From Pseudorasbora parva (Eukaryota > Chordata > Actinopteri > Cypriniformes > Gobionidae): a DNA stretch of 64,000 bases. Each line of letters begins with the position of its first letter. Within the stretch, counting starts at the first letter, position 1. Below the pieces are notes generated by a model that searched no databases, was not told the origin of the DNA, and worked only from the letters and a program-made list of their open reading frames with translations. Below are positions 1 through 11,935 of the stretch, piece by piece. The stretch spans positions 28,766,670 to 28,830,669 of the forward strand of contig NC_090185.1 in assembly GCF_024679245.1 (NCBI RefSeq). Direction: 5' to 3'. The position numbers were made by a program, and so were the translations under genes.

Positions 1-318
1 TGGAAGCGTCAACAAGAGCATGGTTGTGTGCAAGATATACAACAAGGAATTTACGTATCACCGCAGCACATCAAGCCTCAAATATCACAAATATGCACTG
101 GTCTGCTGGACTGAAATAAATAAACAATATTTTGTTGATTAAGTTTATGTATTCAGTCATTATTCAATGGTATACTAAAAATTTATGTAAAAAATTACTT
201 CTCACTGTTCTCAGGTCAAATATTTATATGCAATTAAAATGAGATTAATTTCGATTAATTAATTACAAAGCCTCTAATTTATTAGATTTTTTTTTTTTAA
301 TCGAGTCCCGGCCCTAGT
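1..318 (+). mobile_element. 3' end of a hAT-type DNA transposon
   Basis: A short reading frame resembling a BED zinc finger is followed by AT-rich sequence and a terminal motif reading CCCGGCCCTAG near 307-317. That motif is the type of end I know from fish hAT elements. The rest of the element lies left of the window, so no target duplication can be seen. Assignment is by motif and context, not alignment. Confidence 0.5.
2..142 (+). pseudogene. BED-type zinc-finger fragment (hAT transposase N-terminus), partial
   Basis: Reading from base 2, the frame gives 46 codons ending in TAA at 140-142. It contains the pattern C-x-I-Y then F-x-Y-H-R-S-T-S-S-L-x-Y-H, the spacing of a BED finger with its typical S-T-S-S-L-x-x-H stretch. 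The second cysteine is replaced by tyrosine and the last histidine is not evident, so the finger is probably non-functional. BED fingers bind DNA in hAT transposases and in domesticated ZBED genes. The immediate stop after the finger and the adjoining hAT-like end argue for a transposon relic rather than a host ZBED gene. Confidence 0.35.
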
Positions 319-950
319 AACAATGCAATACTATCACATATAAAACACTTTTTACTCACATAAGTGTGTTGCACCGTTACTGTCGGATCCAATATAGAAG
401 TCACAGCATTGTGTTTTAATTTGAATGAATCTGCAAATTCAGTCTCGACCTGTGTCTTGTTCACAAACAATTCCGCAGTGAAATTAACTGAACAAGGAGC
501 AGCCCAATATCTTGCTATCTTCGATTTGTTTAGCTCTACGAGTCGGTGGGCGGGGCTACAGAAGCAAGCGTACATATTTATCGGTTGAGGCGGCGTTTCC
601 CCTTCTATTACGCCATTGATTTGAGAGCTGTGGGTTTTCTGGGCCTGGAGTCTATAAAAGCTTTTCTTTGACTAACAAGGAAGTTTTCAGCTCTGAAATG
701 TACAGGACATTCTTATATCACAATTAACTTTTATATATCAAAGGCTCAAGTGAAAGTTGATTTCTCAATTCATCACCCCTTTCAAAAAATTGACATTTTG
801 TAATATGGCATTTCTTGTAAAGATTACCATTCTTGCCAGTGTTTGTTGTAGTATTTAATTTGAATGATTTCATGCTATTTTTGAACTAAGCAGAAGAAAA
901 AAAAAATAACAGCAAAAAGTTGCTGAGCCACAAACTTCATCTCGACTCAC
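298..950. other. No gene recognised; repeat-like DNA downstream of visible xpnpep1 exons
   Basis: This is inside the xpnpep1 intron that leads to the next, unseen exon on the left. Two overlapping open frames at 297-588 have no recognisable domain. The segment around 530-600 has the GC-rich look of an interspersed repeat and shares the motif GGTGGGCGGGGC (as its complement) with 45710-45725. Nothing else can be called. Confidence 0.4.
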
Positions 951-2442
951 CTTGGGTATGACTTGTGTAAGAGCGCAGCTGGCTTTGTCGCAAATCCACA
1001 TCTTATCTTTGGGCGCCAGCGCCGCACAAACCGCCTGCAGCTCCTTGAACACAGACTCGTACGGAAAGCACTGTACGGTCAGATCCGGTTTGCTCGGGCT
1101 GTCCAGTTCCAAATGCTGCCGGACCGCCGGGTCCGATAAACGCTTGCTGTCCACAAACAATCTAACATATGTACAAAATGACAGAAATGAGCATGGGTCA
1201 CATTTCAAAACGTTTTAGCATGAAGTGAAGAATCAGGGATGCAAGTTTTACTTTATGCTGCTGATGCCGATGATGGCGTAGGCGAAGAACACGGGGTTGT
1301 ACTCGATGTCTGACCCGCGCAGGTTAAAAAGCCCTGGAGAGGGAAAGTGAGATTTCATCTTTTGAATGTCAGAAGTCATTCCAATGACCTCAAGTCATTT
1401 TTAAAGGTTTTACTATATTTTTGAAAACAAATACCTCCCTAATGTGGCCTCCAAATGAGCATGTGCAATCATGTCCATAATTATCGACATCAAAACAAGC
1501 TAATCTGACACAAGAGCTCTCTAACCGGGGCTAATAGGAAAGTGGAGAGGAGAACGAGGGCTGGGTCGTGATCTGACCATTAAAAACACACACAAACCGC
1601 GGCGATACTTACACGCAATCTCATCTAGAGCTGTGACCACAAACCAGGAAATCTTCCTTTCTGACATTTTTCCTCTCAGAGCCGTGATTTTATCTTGCCA
1701 GGTGAGACCTATACACGGGAAACAGCGACAATAAATGTTCTCTTAAATGTTCAGCAGCTCAACATCAAACGTAAACTATATAGTGTGTATCATCCACTGA
1801 GAAGTGCTGACCGGTGTATTTGAGCCCCAGGGAGATGAGTTTGGTGCTGGGTCGAGGTGGCCGATCCTCCCAGATGGCGTCAATGAGATTGTTTTGTACT
1901 GCAACCAAAGAGTGACCCGCACCGCTCAGAGCCTTTGACATGTTCTTCCACTGGTCTGAAAAACACAATCACGGACACCTGATGCACCTGCGCACATGGT
2001 GTTTTACAACTGAAATAGTTACGATTTCTCCGATTGGAGACACAGTGGGCCAAAGTAAAAATACAATGAATTGGAGCTGCACAATTCTAAATATAATATA
2101 GGTTTAACTCATTTAAATAAATACAAAAATAATAATAAAAAAATCAATTTGAATGAATGATTCAATGATTCATAAAGACTTCACTTGCTGGATGAATCAT
2201 AATTTTTGAACAAATCTCTTGAATGAATGCTTCTATGACAAATACACTTTTAACAATCACTTGTCGCCACCTACTGGCATATGTTATTGAGGATCTTTAT
2301 TTGAAGCATCGCTTTCAAAAGGTGATTTACACTGCTTTTATTGAAAACATTTATCCTAGTAAATCTAAGATTATTTGAATTATTGCAAAAAAATATTGTA
2401 TGCAGAAGCAGCAAGCCCATTTGAAAATAAATAAATAATAAT

Positions 2443-2512
<70 letters not shown>

Positions 2513-5500
2513 TTTTTTTTTTATAAATATATTTTAAATGGGCTTGCTGCATCTGCATACAGCATTTGTTACAATTTATTTATTTATAAATATATCATAT
2601 ATTTATAAATATAAATGAAAACATTTGTAATTTTATGAATATATGAAAAAATTATTATGAAAGCAATACATTTTTACAGTAAAGTCAAATTGTATTATTT
2701 ATTATAAAATTATTTGTACACATATGCAAATAATAATAAATGTTGTATGACACCCCTACTAATATGAATAAAAATATCTTTATGGATAACTATAATCATA
2801 AAATTCATTAGTCTAAACTAATATGCAGAAATGCATATTTAATAAATTAATCATCTTTTTAATCAATGATTTTTTAATTCCAAATAATCTCTTTTTTATT
2901 GAATAACTTTATGGATAACTATATGCATTATTTTAAATAGTCCAGAATGATATGTAGAAACAATGTCCATACATACAAATTTCTTTACAATTTTAATACA
3001 ATATTAATATATTGTGTGTATATATATATATATATATATATACACAAATAATATATATATTTTTATTTTATTTTATTTATTTATTATAAAATCTAAATAA
3101 ATCAAATTATGAATTTACAAAACTTGTGCACAAATGCACACATGTTAAATATAAAAAATAAACATTTAAAATTATTGGGTTTTTTAAATAAATAAAATAC
3201 AATTAATAATATAATTTTAACTTTAAAATATAATTCTAATTCAATAAAATATATCTGTACCCATATGTAAATAATATGCTCCCCTTAAAGAAAAGGTTTC
3301 ATGATGCCCCTAATAATATGGATGAAAATATTTGTGTGCATACCCATATTTATTGTTTCTATTCAAAGCTCTTATTGATAATAAATTCCTCACCGGCAGC
3401 AATGATCCACGGATCGACTCCCACTTTGGAGTTTTCTGGGAGAACGCTGATGAGCCAGTCCTCCTGCGACGGGGTTTCCTTCAGTCCTGACCATACAAAA
3501 TGACAATCATATTCAAATTGCTCTTTTGAACAACGGTGTATATAGACCAATCGATAATAACCTCAAGATTGAGCTACGTGAAGTCACTTTTGTAATGTCT
3601 TTTGAAAAGCAGCACCTTGGCCTACGTGTGTTCAATAGCAGCGATCTGGGGCCGGGTGAATAAACCACTTACACTAAGTCATCTCATTTTTTTCTTTAAG
3701 ACTAGTCCTAACTTAAAATCAGTGACATAAAATGGTAGATAAGTTAAATTTGAATTAGAAAAGTAAGACTGATTACATTTGGACTAATTGCTTGGACAAA
3801 TTAGTGCTTAAGACATGTTGCAACTTGCCCCAGATAACAAATGTAATGACCTGGCAACTGCATGTCATAAAATTATGCTAACATGCACTGTACCCATTTT
3901 CATCAGAGTCCAGTTATTGTCCATTTGTTGGCAGGCCTGCAGGAAGTACCGCCCATCTGTCCATAAAGCCGCGTGCTGTTCTGTGACAATAGCAGTACCT
4001 GAAACAAGCAGACACAACATCACTGAAGTTGCTTAACTAGATCCTACAAACATATTTGTTTATTATAAACAAAAAAACAAACAAAACAAAAAACAAACGC
4101 AGAACCAGATTTTTTACAAATAGGTTTAATTTTTTTTTTTTTTACATATTTAGTTTGTTCTTGTTCTGTCATTCTGAGAATTTTTATCTATTTAGAATGA
4201 TTATTATCATTACATTTAAATAATTATTTAAAATAATAATAATTGTTATAAATGTATTATCAATTAATAATAAATAGATTTACACATAATAAAAATAAAC
4301 AATAATACATATATTATTGTGATTGAAAAATAAACAAAAATTTATGTTAATGTTATTCACATTTAATTAGTACTTTCAATAATAATAATTAGTAATAATA
4401 CATTTACACTTAATAATAATAAATAAGCAATACAATTGTTATTGTTATTTAAAATACAAATTAAATATACAATTTAAATTTTAGTTTGCTATTCGATTGC
4501 TATTCTTATTAATTTATAATTTTTAAATTATTGTTGTTGTTGTTGTTACATTTAGATATGGAGGGGTCTGAAATTGTCATTGTAGGTGCATGTCCACTGT
4601 GAGAGACATAATCTGAAAAAAAAGTTCAGATATTCAGAAAGTTCTCTCCTCCACACAGATCTTCTCTAGATCAGTCAGGTTTCTGGCCTGTCGCTGAGAA
4701 ACACGAGTTTGAGCTCTCTCCAAAGATTCTCTATTGGGTTTATGTCTGGAGACTGGCTAGGCCATGCCAGAACCTTGATATGCTTCTTACAGAGCCACTC
4801 TTTGGTTATCCTGGCTGTGCTTTGGGTCATTGTCATGTTGGAAGACCCAGTCTCGACCCATCTTCAATGCTCTAACTGAGGGAAGAAGGTTGTTCCCCAA
4901 AATCTCACAATACATGGCCCCGGTCATCCTCTCCTTAATACAGTGCAGTCGCCCTGTCCCATGTGCAGAAAAACACCCCCATGCTTCAAAGTAGGGATGG
5001 TGTTCTTGGGATGATACTCATCATTCTTCTTCCTCCAAACACGTTTAGTGGAATTATGACCAAAAAGTTCTATTTTAGTCTCATCTGATCACATGACTTT
5101 CTCCCATGACTCCTCTGGATCATCCAAATGGTCATTGGCAAACTTAAGACGGGCCTGGACATGTGCAGGTTTAAGCAGGGGAACCTTCTGTGCCATGTAT
5201 GATTTCAAACATAACGTCTTAGTGTATTACCAACAGTAACCTTGGAAACGGTGGTCCCAGCTCCTCCCGTGTAGTTCTGGGCTGATTTCTCACCTTTCTT
5301 AGGATCATTCAGACCCCACGAGAAGAGCTCTTGCATGGAGCCCCAGTCCGAGGGAGATTGACAGTCATCTTTAGCTTCTTCCATTTTCTAATGATTGCTC
5401 CAACAGTGGACCTTTTTTCACCAAGCTGCTTGGCAATTTCCCCGTAGCCCTTTCCAGCCTTGTGGAGGTGTACAATTTTGTCTCTAGTGTCTTTGGACAG

Positions 5501-6355
5501 CTCTTTGGTCTTGGCCATGTTAGTAGTTGGATTCTTACTGATTGTATGGGGTGGACAGGTGTCTTTATGCCAAACAGGTGCATCTAATTTAGGATAATAA
5601 ATGGCATGGAGGTGGACATTTTAAAGGCAGACTAACAGATCTATGAAGGTCCGAATCCTTATTTGCAGCTGTATCATACAAATAGTTAAATAAAAATCAT
5701 ATATTGTGATTGCTACAGTGGACATGCACCTACGATTACAATTTCAGACCCCTCCATGATTTCTAAGTGAGAGAACTTGCAAAATAGCAGAGTGTTCAAA
5801 TACATACAATTATTATTGTTACTGAAAAATAAAGTACAATTTTAAATGTTACTATTGATACTATTAAACATTTTTACTTTATAACATTCTTATTAAATTA
5901 TGTATGATTATTATATACACAACTATTATTAGTAGTATATGAGAGATGTTGGGTTATGATTCATGTCACTCCTGATTGAGACTTCCTCATAGACCACCAG
6001 TCAAAACATCTGGTCATGCCGCTGAGCTATAAATCATGCATGACCAGTGGTCTCTCATAGTCATGAGATATATGAACCTCATATCCCACTTTTACTTCCC
6101 ATTCTTTGGGTGAATGAGCTTGGGATGGGGTGAACTGCACTTCATGTAGATCTGTCTACCTGCAGAGCCGTTGAATCCGCTGATGAATTCACGACGGCAG
6201 TCACAGGGCGCAATGTATTCACTCTGCAGGATGGACAGATTAGAGGGAAAACAGAGAGAATTAGGGAAAAAGTTAGATCAGCTCTGTCAGCAATCAATCA
6301 TAATTACTGCTAATTTAACCACCCAGTAGGATGAAAGAAAACACTCAGCAGGAGG

Positions 6356-6422
<67 letters not shown>

Positions 6423-6509
6423 CAGAGGAGATTGCATAATCACAGAGCCAGAGAGGAGGGGGTGAGGGAAGCCCAACACTCACACAATATAAATTAAACG
6501 ACTAAGACA

Positions 6510-6570
<61 letters not shown>

Positions 6571-8167
6571 GTTTATAAGGCTGTTTTCTTTAAATCAAAG
6601 TTTGAATGTTTATAAATTGCAGGCCGCTGTATATTTATAAATCACAGACTGTATGTGTATAAATTGCAGGCATTTTTTATTTTATTAATTACAGTTTGAA
6701 TGTTTATTAATTACAGGTTGTAGCCTATATTTACAAATCACAGGTTGAATGTTTATAAAACAGGTTAAATGTTTACAAATCACAAGTTAAATTTTTATAC
6801 AGCAATTTTTTTTAAATAAATCACAGAATGTATGTTTGTAAATTACAGGTTAAATGTTTAAGAAGCTGAATTTTTATAACTCACATACTGTATGTTTATA
6901 AATTACAGGTTGAATGTTTAAAAAGCACAGGTTAAGTGTTTAAAATAACAGGTTAAATGCTTATAAATAACAGGTTAAATGCTTATAAATAACAGGTTAA
7001 ATGCTTATAAATAACAGGTTAAATGTTTATAAAGCACAGGTTAAATGTTTATAAATAACAGGTTAAATGTTTATAAATCACAGGTTAAATGTTTATAAAT
7101 AACAGGTTAAATGTTTATAAATCACAGGTTAAATGTTTATAAAGTTACATTTTTATAACTCACATGCTGTATGTTTATAAATCACAGGTTGAACGTTTAA
7201 AAAGCACAGGTTAAGTGTTTATAAAGCACAGGTTGAATGTTTATAAATCACCAATTAAATTTGTATAAATCACAGGTTGAGTGTTTATAAATCACAGGAT
7301 GAATGTTTGTACGGTACAACTTTTATAAATCAAAGGATATTTTTATATTTATAAATCACTTTTTTTTTAAATAAATCACAGTCTGCATGTTTATAAATCC
7401 CAAGTTGTGTTTATATACTATATTTATAAATGACTGTCTACATTGATAAATCACAAAGTTGTATATTATAAATATAAAGCCTGTGATTTATAAATACACA
7501 GCCTGTGATTTATAAATATAAAGCGTGTGATTTATAAATATAAAGCCTGTGATTTATAAATAAACAGCCTGTGATTTATAAATATAAAGCGTGTGATTTA
7601 TAAATATAAAGCCTGTGATTTATAAATAAACAGCCTGTGATTTATAAATATAAAGCGTGTGATTTATAAATATAAAGCCTGTGATTTATAAATAAACAGC
7701 CTGTGATTTATAAATATAAAGCGTGTGATTTATAAATATAAAGCCTGTGATTTATAAATACACAGCCTGTGATTTATAAATATAAAGCGTGTGATTTATA
7801 AATATAAAGCCTGTGATTTATAAATAAACAGCCTGTGATTTATAAATATAAAGCGTGTGATTTATAAATATAAAGCCTGTGATTTATAAATAAACAGCCT
7901 GTGATTTATAAATATACAGCCTGTGATTTATTAAATCACAGACTGCATGTTTATAAGTTGTAATGTTTATAAATCACAGACTGTATATTTATAAAATCAC
8001 AGGTTTCACTTTTGTGGATCACAGCTCAAAGGTTTTTCGAGCAGGGTCACCTGATGTGCGTCTCCTGATGGGATGATGTAAGCTTGGATGGGGTCTGTGA
8101 TGCACTTGCTGTTCCTCATGGCCTGCCGGAGCTGCCTGAGCAACTCCACTGTGATCTTTGGGGACAT
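951..8167 (-). CDS. xpnpep1: Xaa-Pro aminopeptidase 1, N-terminal half (8 coding exons, 3' part outside window)
   Basis: This is cytosolic aminopeptidase P, a metalloprotease of the pita-bread fold that removes an N-terminal residue preceding proline, for example from bradykinin-like peptides. Exons on the minus strand are 8051-8167, 6160-6223, 3894-3998, 3394-3486, 1812-1955, 1613-1708, 1252-1333 and 951-1161. All have GT/AG borders, and phases match at each join, giving 304 codons. Landmarks are [14 protein letters not shown] in exon 1, [13 protein letters not shown] in exon 2, [10 protein letters not shown] in exon 3, [14 protein letters not shown] in exon 4 and [20 protein letters not shown] in exon 7. 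These match my recall of vertebrate XPNPEP1. They form the creatinase-like N-terminal domains; the metal-binding catalytic domain is coded further left. The Met at 8167 aligns with the short vertebrate start. Introns are heavily invaded by repeats. Confidence 0.95.
2397..2561. repeat. Inverted repeat enclosing (AAC)n and (TA)n tracts
   Basis: Arms at 2397-2429 and 2530-2561 are reverse complements over about 32 bases with about two differences; the core is GCAGCAAGCCCATTT and its complement. The loop is (CAA)n at about 2441-2479 and (TA)n at 2480-2507. It lies in an xpnpep1 intron and is probably a small fold-back (MITE-like) element whose centre has expanded. Confidence 0.7.
4010..4558. other. 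AT-rich intron sequence, no feature
   Basis: This is poly-A/T-rich low-complexity DNA with AAT/ATT runs between xpnpep1 exon 3 and the Tc1 element. I see no coding or structural signal here. Confidence 0.5.
4559..5756 (-). mobile_element. Tc1/mariner-type element with 42-bp terminal inverted repeats, inactive
   Basis: The ends 4559-4600 and 5715-5756 are inverted repeats starting TGGAGGGGTCTGAAATTG, with about 2 differences in 42. The 1198-bp length is typical for Tc1-like elements. The left flank reads TA, the expected target. The right flank reads TG, probably a mutated TA. The element sits in the xpnpep1 intron between exons 2 and 3. Confidence 0.85.
4640..5518 (-). pseudogene. Tc1-like transposase, broken
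   Basis: The frame 5518-5309 starts [20 protein letters not shown] and continues through a helix-turn-helix ([19 protein letters not shown]), the N-terminal DNA-binding part of a Tc1-like transposase. A full-length enzyme has about 340 residues. Here the frame closes after 69 codons, and the remainder of the element shows only scattered transposase-like stretches in other frames with several stops. It is therefore a dead copy; no intact DDE catalytic domain remains. Confidence 0.8.
6357..6568. repeat. Two (CA)n microsatellites
   Basis: Uninterrupted CA dinucleotide runs lie at about 6357-6417 and 6512-6568, separated by about 95 bp of unique sequence in an xpnpep1 intron. Confidence 0.95.
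6574..7330. repeat. Minisatellite, ~20-22 bp unit, forward orientation
   Basis: This is a diverged tandem array whose core reads AAATCACAGGTTAAATGTTT, with variants GAATG and TAAGTG. At least 30 units can be traced, most regular at 6950-7140. It lies in the first large intron of xpnpep1. Confidence 0.85.
7455..7935. repeat. Minisatellite, 22-bp unit in opposite orientation with 66-bp higher-order repeat
   Basis: Units read GCCTGTGATTTATAAAT followed by AAACA or ATAAA; a third type starts GCGTGTG. The core CCTGTGATTTATAAA is the reverse complement of TTTATAAATCACAGG in the neighbouring array at 6574-7330, so the two arrays face each other. The three 22-bp variants recur in fixed order as a 66-bp unit about six times, which shows recent amplification. 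Confidence 0.88.
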
Positions 8168-8407
8168 AGCGTCTGTTCACGGAGAAAGAAAGCTCAGTGA
8201 ACACATTTACACAATGATGACTACTAGAGTGAAAAAAACAATAATTGTCATTTAGTCATTTAGATTCATTTAGAAATGTAATATTTTAGTCGATATATAA
8301 TTCTAATACAAATTACCTTTTCATTTTCAAGCTTATGATAATCAACTATAATCTCAAATAATATAAAAGTAAAATTCTATAAAAGTCAAATGATTGCTGT
8401 GTGAAAG

Positions 8408-8930
8408 GATAACACTTTACAATACGGGGTGCACTAATATGCATTAATTCATGCTTAACTAATGCACAGATAATCATGAGTTAATGTATTACTAATGAAG
8501 AACTAAACCATGTATTAATGATTACTGCATCAGCAACTAATGAATATTTTAAATGATTAACAGATTAAATAATATATAATTTAAATATGACATCATGTAA
8601 TAATTCTCTAATAACATATTATATTAACTAATAATATAAAATGAATGTGTTAGTGATCACAACGGGTCAAAGCCATGCATTTCAACTTCCAGTGGTCTGA
8701 TTATTTAATCATTAGCTAATGATTTGCAAAGGTATCATTATGTTAGGACTTTACTTGTTGGGGCACATGACTATTAAATAATTCAAAATTAATTTAAAAG
8801 CCATAACCACCATGACATATTACTTAACAATTAGTTAATAGTCAAGTGCCCCAAAAGGTACAGTCATAACATAATGATACCTGTGGAAATCATTAGCTAA
8901 TGATTAATTAAAAAGTGTAAAGTTTTACCT
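8408..8930. mobile_element. Fold-back/MITE element with long inverted repeat
   Basis: The ends resemble each other in inverse orientation (AACACTTTACAAT at left, GTGTAAAGTTTT at right). AACACTTTACAAT is a familiar terminus of fish non-autonomous DNA elements. Inside, 8701-8777 and 8835-8912 form a long imperfect inverted repeat; the matching cores include GGGGCACATGACTATTAA and its near-complement TTAATAGTCAAGTGCCCC. There is no open reading frame. It lies directly upstream of xpnpep1 coding exon 1. Confidence 0.65.
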
Positions 8931-9200
8931 GTGAAAGAAATAAAAATGAATACAATTAAGAAACCAAACCATTAATTTTCTAAATATGTGCACAGCACAA
9001 GCAACTTTGCTATAAGATTATAATAAATACCACCACTAGACTACTTTAGTACTTCAGTGACATTAGATCGATCAGTCAGTCGACATGAAATCACAATCAA
9101 CAAGTTATTATAGTGTCAACAGAACAAACATCTACAAGTTACTGGCTGTGCAAGAGTGCATATAAGTGTCAAAAAGCCTTTTGTGATCATAAAGAATTAC

Positions 9201-9210
9201 CTGTAGCCAT
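9201..9210 (-). CDS. xpnpep1: Possible alternative first coding exon of xpnpep1
   Basis: On the minus strand ATGGCTACAG is followed by a good donor (GTAATT). Spliced to the acceptor at 8173-8174, it reads M-A-T-D-A-M-S-P-K, in frame with the Met at 8167. It would add five residues. A longer N-terminal form is known for mammalian XPNPEP1, but this short extension is inference from splice signals only. Transcript evidence would settle it. Confidence 0.4.
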
Positions 9211-10268
9211 TTTGCTTCTGTGAACCTGAGATCTTACTGTTAACGTGGAGCTCAAAGTTGGAAAGATATGAGATTGTTAACCTTTACCTCGCACAGACGG
9301 TCTTTCAGGTGGCATAATAAGACCATCCCATAGTTAAAGATTTACTACCCATGTCTTGTTGTTCTGTGATCAAGCAACCGTTTACCAAATGTGAAATTGA
9401 AGAGCTTTATTGGTTCCTTTTTGCAATAAACAATAAACAAATCAATAAATAAATAAATCAATAAATCAATATTCTGATTTTCTATGAGAGACTATATTAT
9501 AAATCATTATGATTTTACTGTAATAATAACAAAATAGTATAGCCTACTATGCTGCAGTATGGATACTTTCATGCTTTGTGTAAGGCTTCAAGGAAACTGA
9601 AGTCACATATATTGTAAATATTATATTACAACTTATTTTTGTGGATAAATAGCCAGAAAAAAACTATTCTATGCTTATTCATTCACAAATAATATGTGCT
9701 GTTGTCAAAAGCTACATCATCCACTGGTAAATGTTACATCATCCAATCACGTCAGTGGAATTATCATATCGAAAGCTGATTGGACAGACGGGCTTCACAG
9801 TTCGACAATATAAACAATCTACATTTAAACAGTCAATTCAGCGAGCATTCATTCAGGCGTAATATCTGCATTGCATGATGAATTAACAACGCATCAGCAA
9901 ACTTACATCAAACCAAAACAATATTAAATTAAAATGTATTTTTATTATGTTTTATCCGTGGTAGGTGTGGCAGTCCGCCGTACTGTTCATCCAAATACAT
10001 GCTTTCAATTACAGAAATGGTATTAATCTGCAAACATATTTGGTTTTATCTATTTTGAGGGCATGTTTATACATTTTTTTCTTTCTTTCTTATCCAAAGA
10101 GAGATTATGTGCTGCGCGCCGACGCTCGCTCGATTATGAAAACACGCATATGTTATGCAAGCGACAACAATAACACTCGTCTTGGTCTCACGCTGCACAA
10201 TCCACTACCGTTTTCTGAGTATTGAGCACATGTAGCGACTGACTAACATCAAATAATTCACCACTTAC

Positions 10269-10350
10269 CTTGAATAAGCGTGTCCTGAAATGTAAACTAT
10301 TGGTAAAACTCTACTGTTCCTTGTGTTAGTGTGCAAAGGAAGCTGCCATT
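10269..10350 (-). promoter_or_regulatory. Candidate xpnpep1 5'UTR exon and promoter-proximal region
   Basis: On the minus strand a strong donor (CAAG then GTAAGT) lies at 10268/10269. Just upstream of it in gene direction, at 10355-10378, are TGACGTG (CRE-like) and CACGTG (E-box). The position is suitable for a non-coding first exon about 2.1 kb from the coding start. The transcription start is not determinable from sequence; no TATA box is evident. Confidence 0.35.
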
Positions 10351-10489
10351 ACAGTGATGACGTGTGTGGACACGTGACAAGCTGCCTCTTCCAGTCACAT
10401 GGTGGGACACTCCCACACTTCTGGTCAATTTTGATTTGTGAATCACAGAAGTCTAGTAGTGGATATGTAATCTTGAGTCGATAGAAGCG

Positions 10490-11935
10490 GTTTTTCCAAC
10501 TTAGCAATTTTGTTGCTAGATTTAGCAACTTTTCCGACTACACTAGCAACTTTTTTTCCAAAAGCACCTAGCAACAAATGTAGCAAATTTTAACAATTAT
10601 TTGGCAACTTTTAGCAACTTTTGTAAAGTGACTCTAATCAAAACAGCACACGTAAAAGCTAGTTAAATAGACTGAGCGGTTGATTCATAATTCCTTAAAA
10701 TCGCTGTGGAAATAGCGGTAAAAACAATATCATTATTAGATTCCTGAGCAGAGATTAAATCCTCAGAGACCGCACATCCCCTCTTGGGATCTCTCAGAAG
10801 TCTTTCAGGCCCTACAGGGGGATCTGTTTGAGCCTTTACAGCCATTTAAGTTAGCACCCTCTCCATGAAGATGGCCATCCCGACTGAGCTCACCTCTTTC
10901 AAGAGGTGATGGACCTCTCAGCTAATGCAGGCAGCAGCAGTAGCAAAAAATCTTTTTTGAGTGCACCAGCAGTAGCACGCACAGATTTCACATTTTTAGC
11001 AAAATATTTTAAATGCATAAAGTTCAGAGTACAATTGTTTGGTTAGCAAGTGACATTTTTTTAAGGACAAAGTTATAATTTCCTACACAAGTTTAACAAA
11101 CAAATTTAAATTAGCATTTCAAATAATATCCATAGACAGTAAAAGAAATGGACGGAGCTATCCCATTGCTTTCTACGGCGTTAAGTGATGTCAGTATAGG
11201 GGCACTCACTTCCTGATGGCTGAGCGAACTGCGCAGGCTCAGACTGAGCTTGAGGACGTAGATGTGACGTGAGCCTCCTGTCTGACAGCTGTAGGTCTTC
11301 TAGTAGATGTGGAAAGTGAAAGCTGAATCACGTTGTTTAAATATTTTCTCCCGTTGCTTTTGGCTCACTATGGGCTTCTCCCCATTCTTCCCCCTTGACT
11401 TTATCAGACTTTATGTCTCCACGTCCCCCCGACTGTCTCATAGACAGTAAAAGATTGCCTGCGAGCGTCTCCTCAGGTCTATACGGTAATTTCTCAACTG
11501 TGCGACAGGGTCACATTGGTTATGACGCAATAGTTAGCCTATTTTTACAAAAACAGCTTCTGCGGGGCGATAGTGTAAGATACAAGGTAACGGAGCCTTT
11601 TATGCATTGTCGTGTTTCTTTAGAAATAAACAATGGACAAATGGAGTCTTTAAACGTCTCAGATGTAAAGTTATTCACTGTCAAAGTAACTCAAAAATGA
11701 ATGGGAGTCAATGGGATGCTAACAGCAGGTGATGGCTTGGTTAGCAATGGCAGCCCCTAGAGGTGGAACGCTTTCCGAGCGCTAGATTACCCCCTTGATA
11801 ATATCTAAGTAGTTTTGCGTTGCGATTACGCAATGACGTCATGACGCAATTACGTCACAATGTCATTTAACAACTTTTAGCAACAAAACGATCTGCAACT
11901 TCCTCTGAAAATTAGTTGGCAACACTGGCAGTTAC
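10490..11935. repeat. Composite repeat: AGCAACTTT-rich element with nested insertions
   Basis: Segments 10490-10625 and 11868-11930 share many copies of TAGCAACTTTT/GCAACTT and look like two ends of one element. Between them lie a tyrosine-recombinase scrap (10767-10866) and a block starting CATAGACAGTAAAAG at about 11136, a motif repeated at about 11440. An open frame at 11395-11700 has no recognisable domain and probably belongs to this repeat. Confidence 0.45.
10767..10866 (+). pseudogene. DIRS-type tyrosine recombinase fragment
   Basis: The plus frame reads PSWDLSEVFQALQGDLFEPL. It resembles the corresponding stretch of the DIRS recombinase at 53130-53190 (DLAIVLRGLSGPPFEPLEE). Only about 33 codons can be followed before the match decays. 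It is a small relic with no catalytic residues, embedded in composite repeat DNA. Confidence 0.55.

Noticed and set aside
2271..2558. 95-codon frame with poly-leucine and YIYIYI
   Set aside because: Produced by (AAC)n and (TA)n microsatellites; no coding signal outside the repeat.
7455..7935. CRISPR-like regular repeats
   Set aside because: Units are contiguous 22-mers with no unique spacers and lie in a vertebrate intron; it is a minisatellite.
11395..11700. 101-codon ORF
   Set aside because: No domain, no splice context, embedded in composite repeat DNA.
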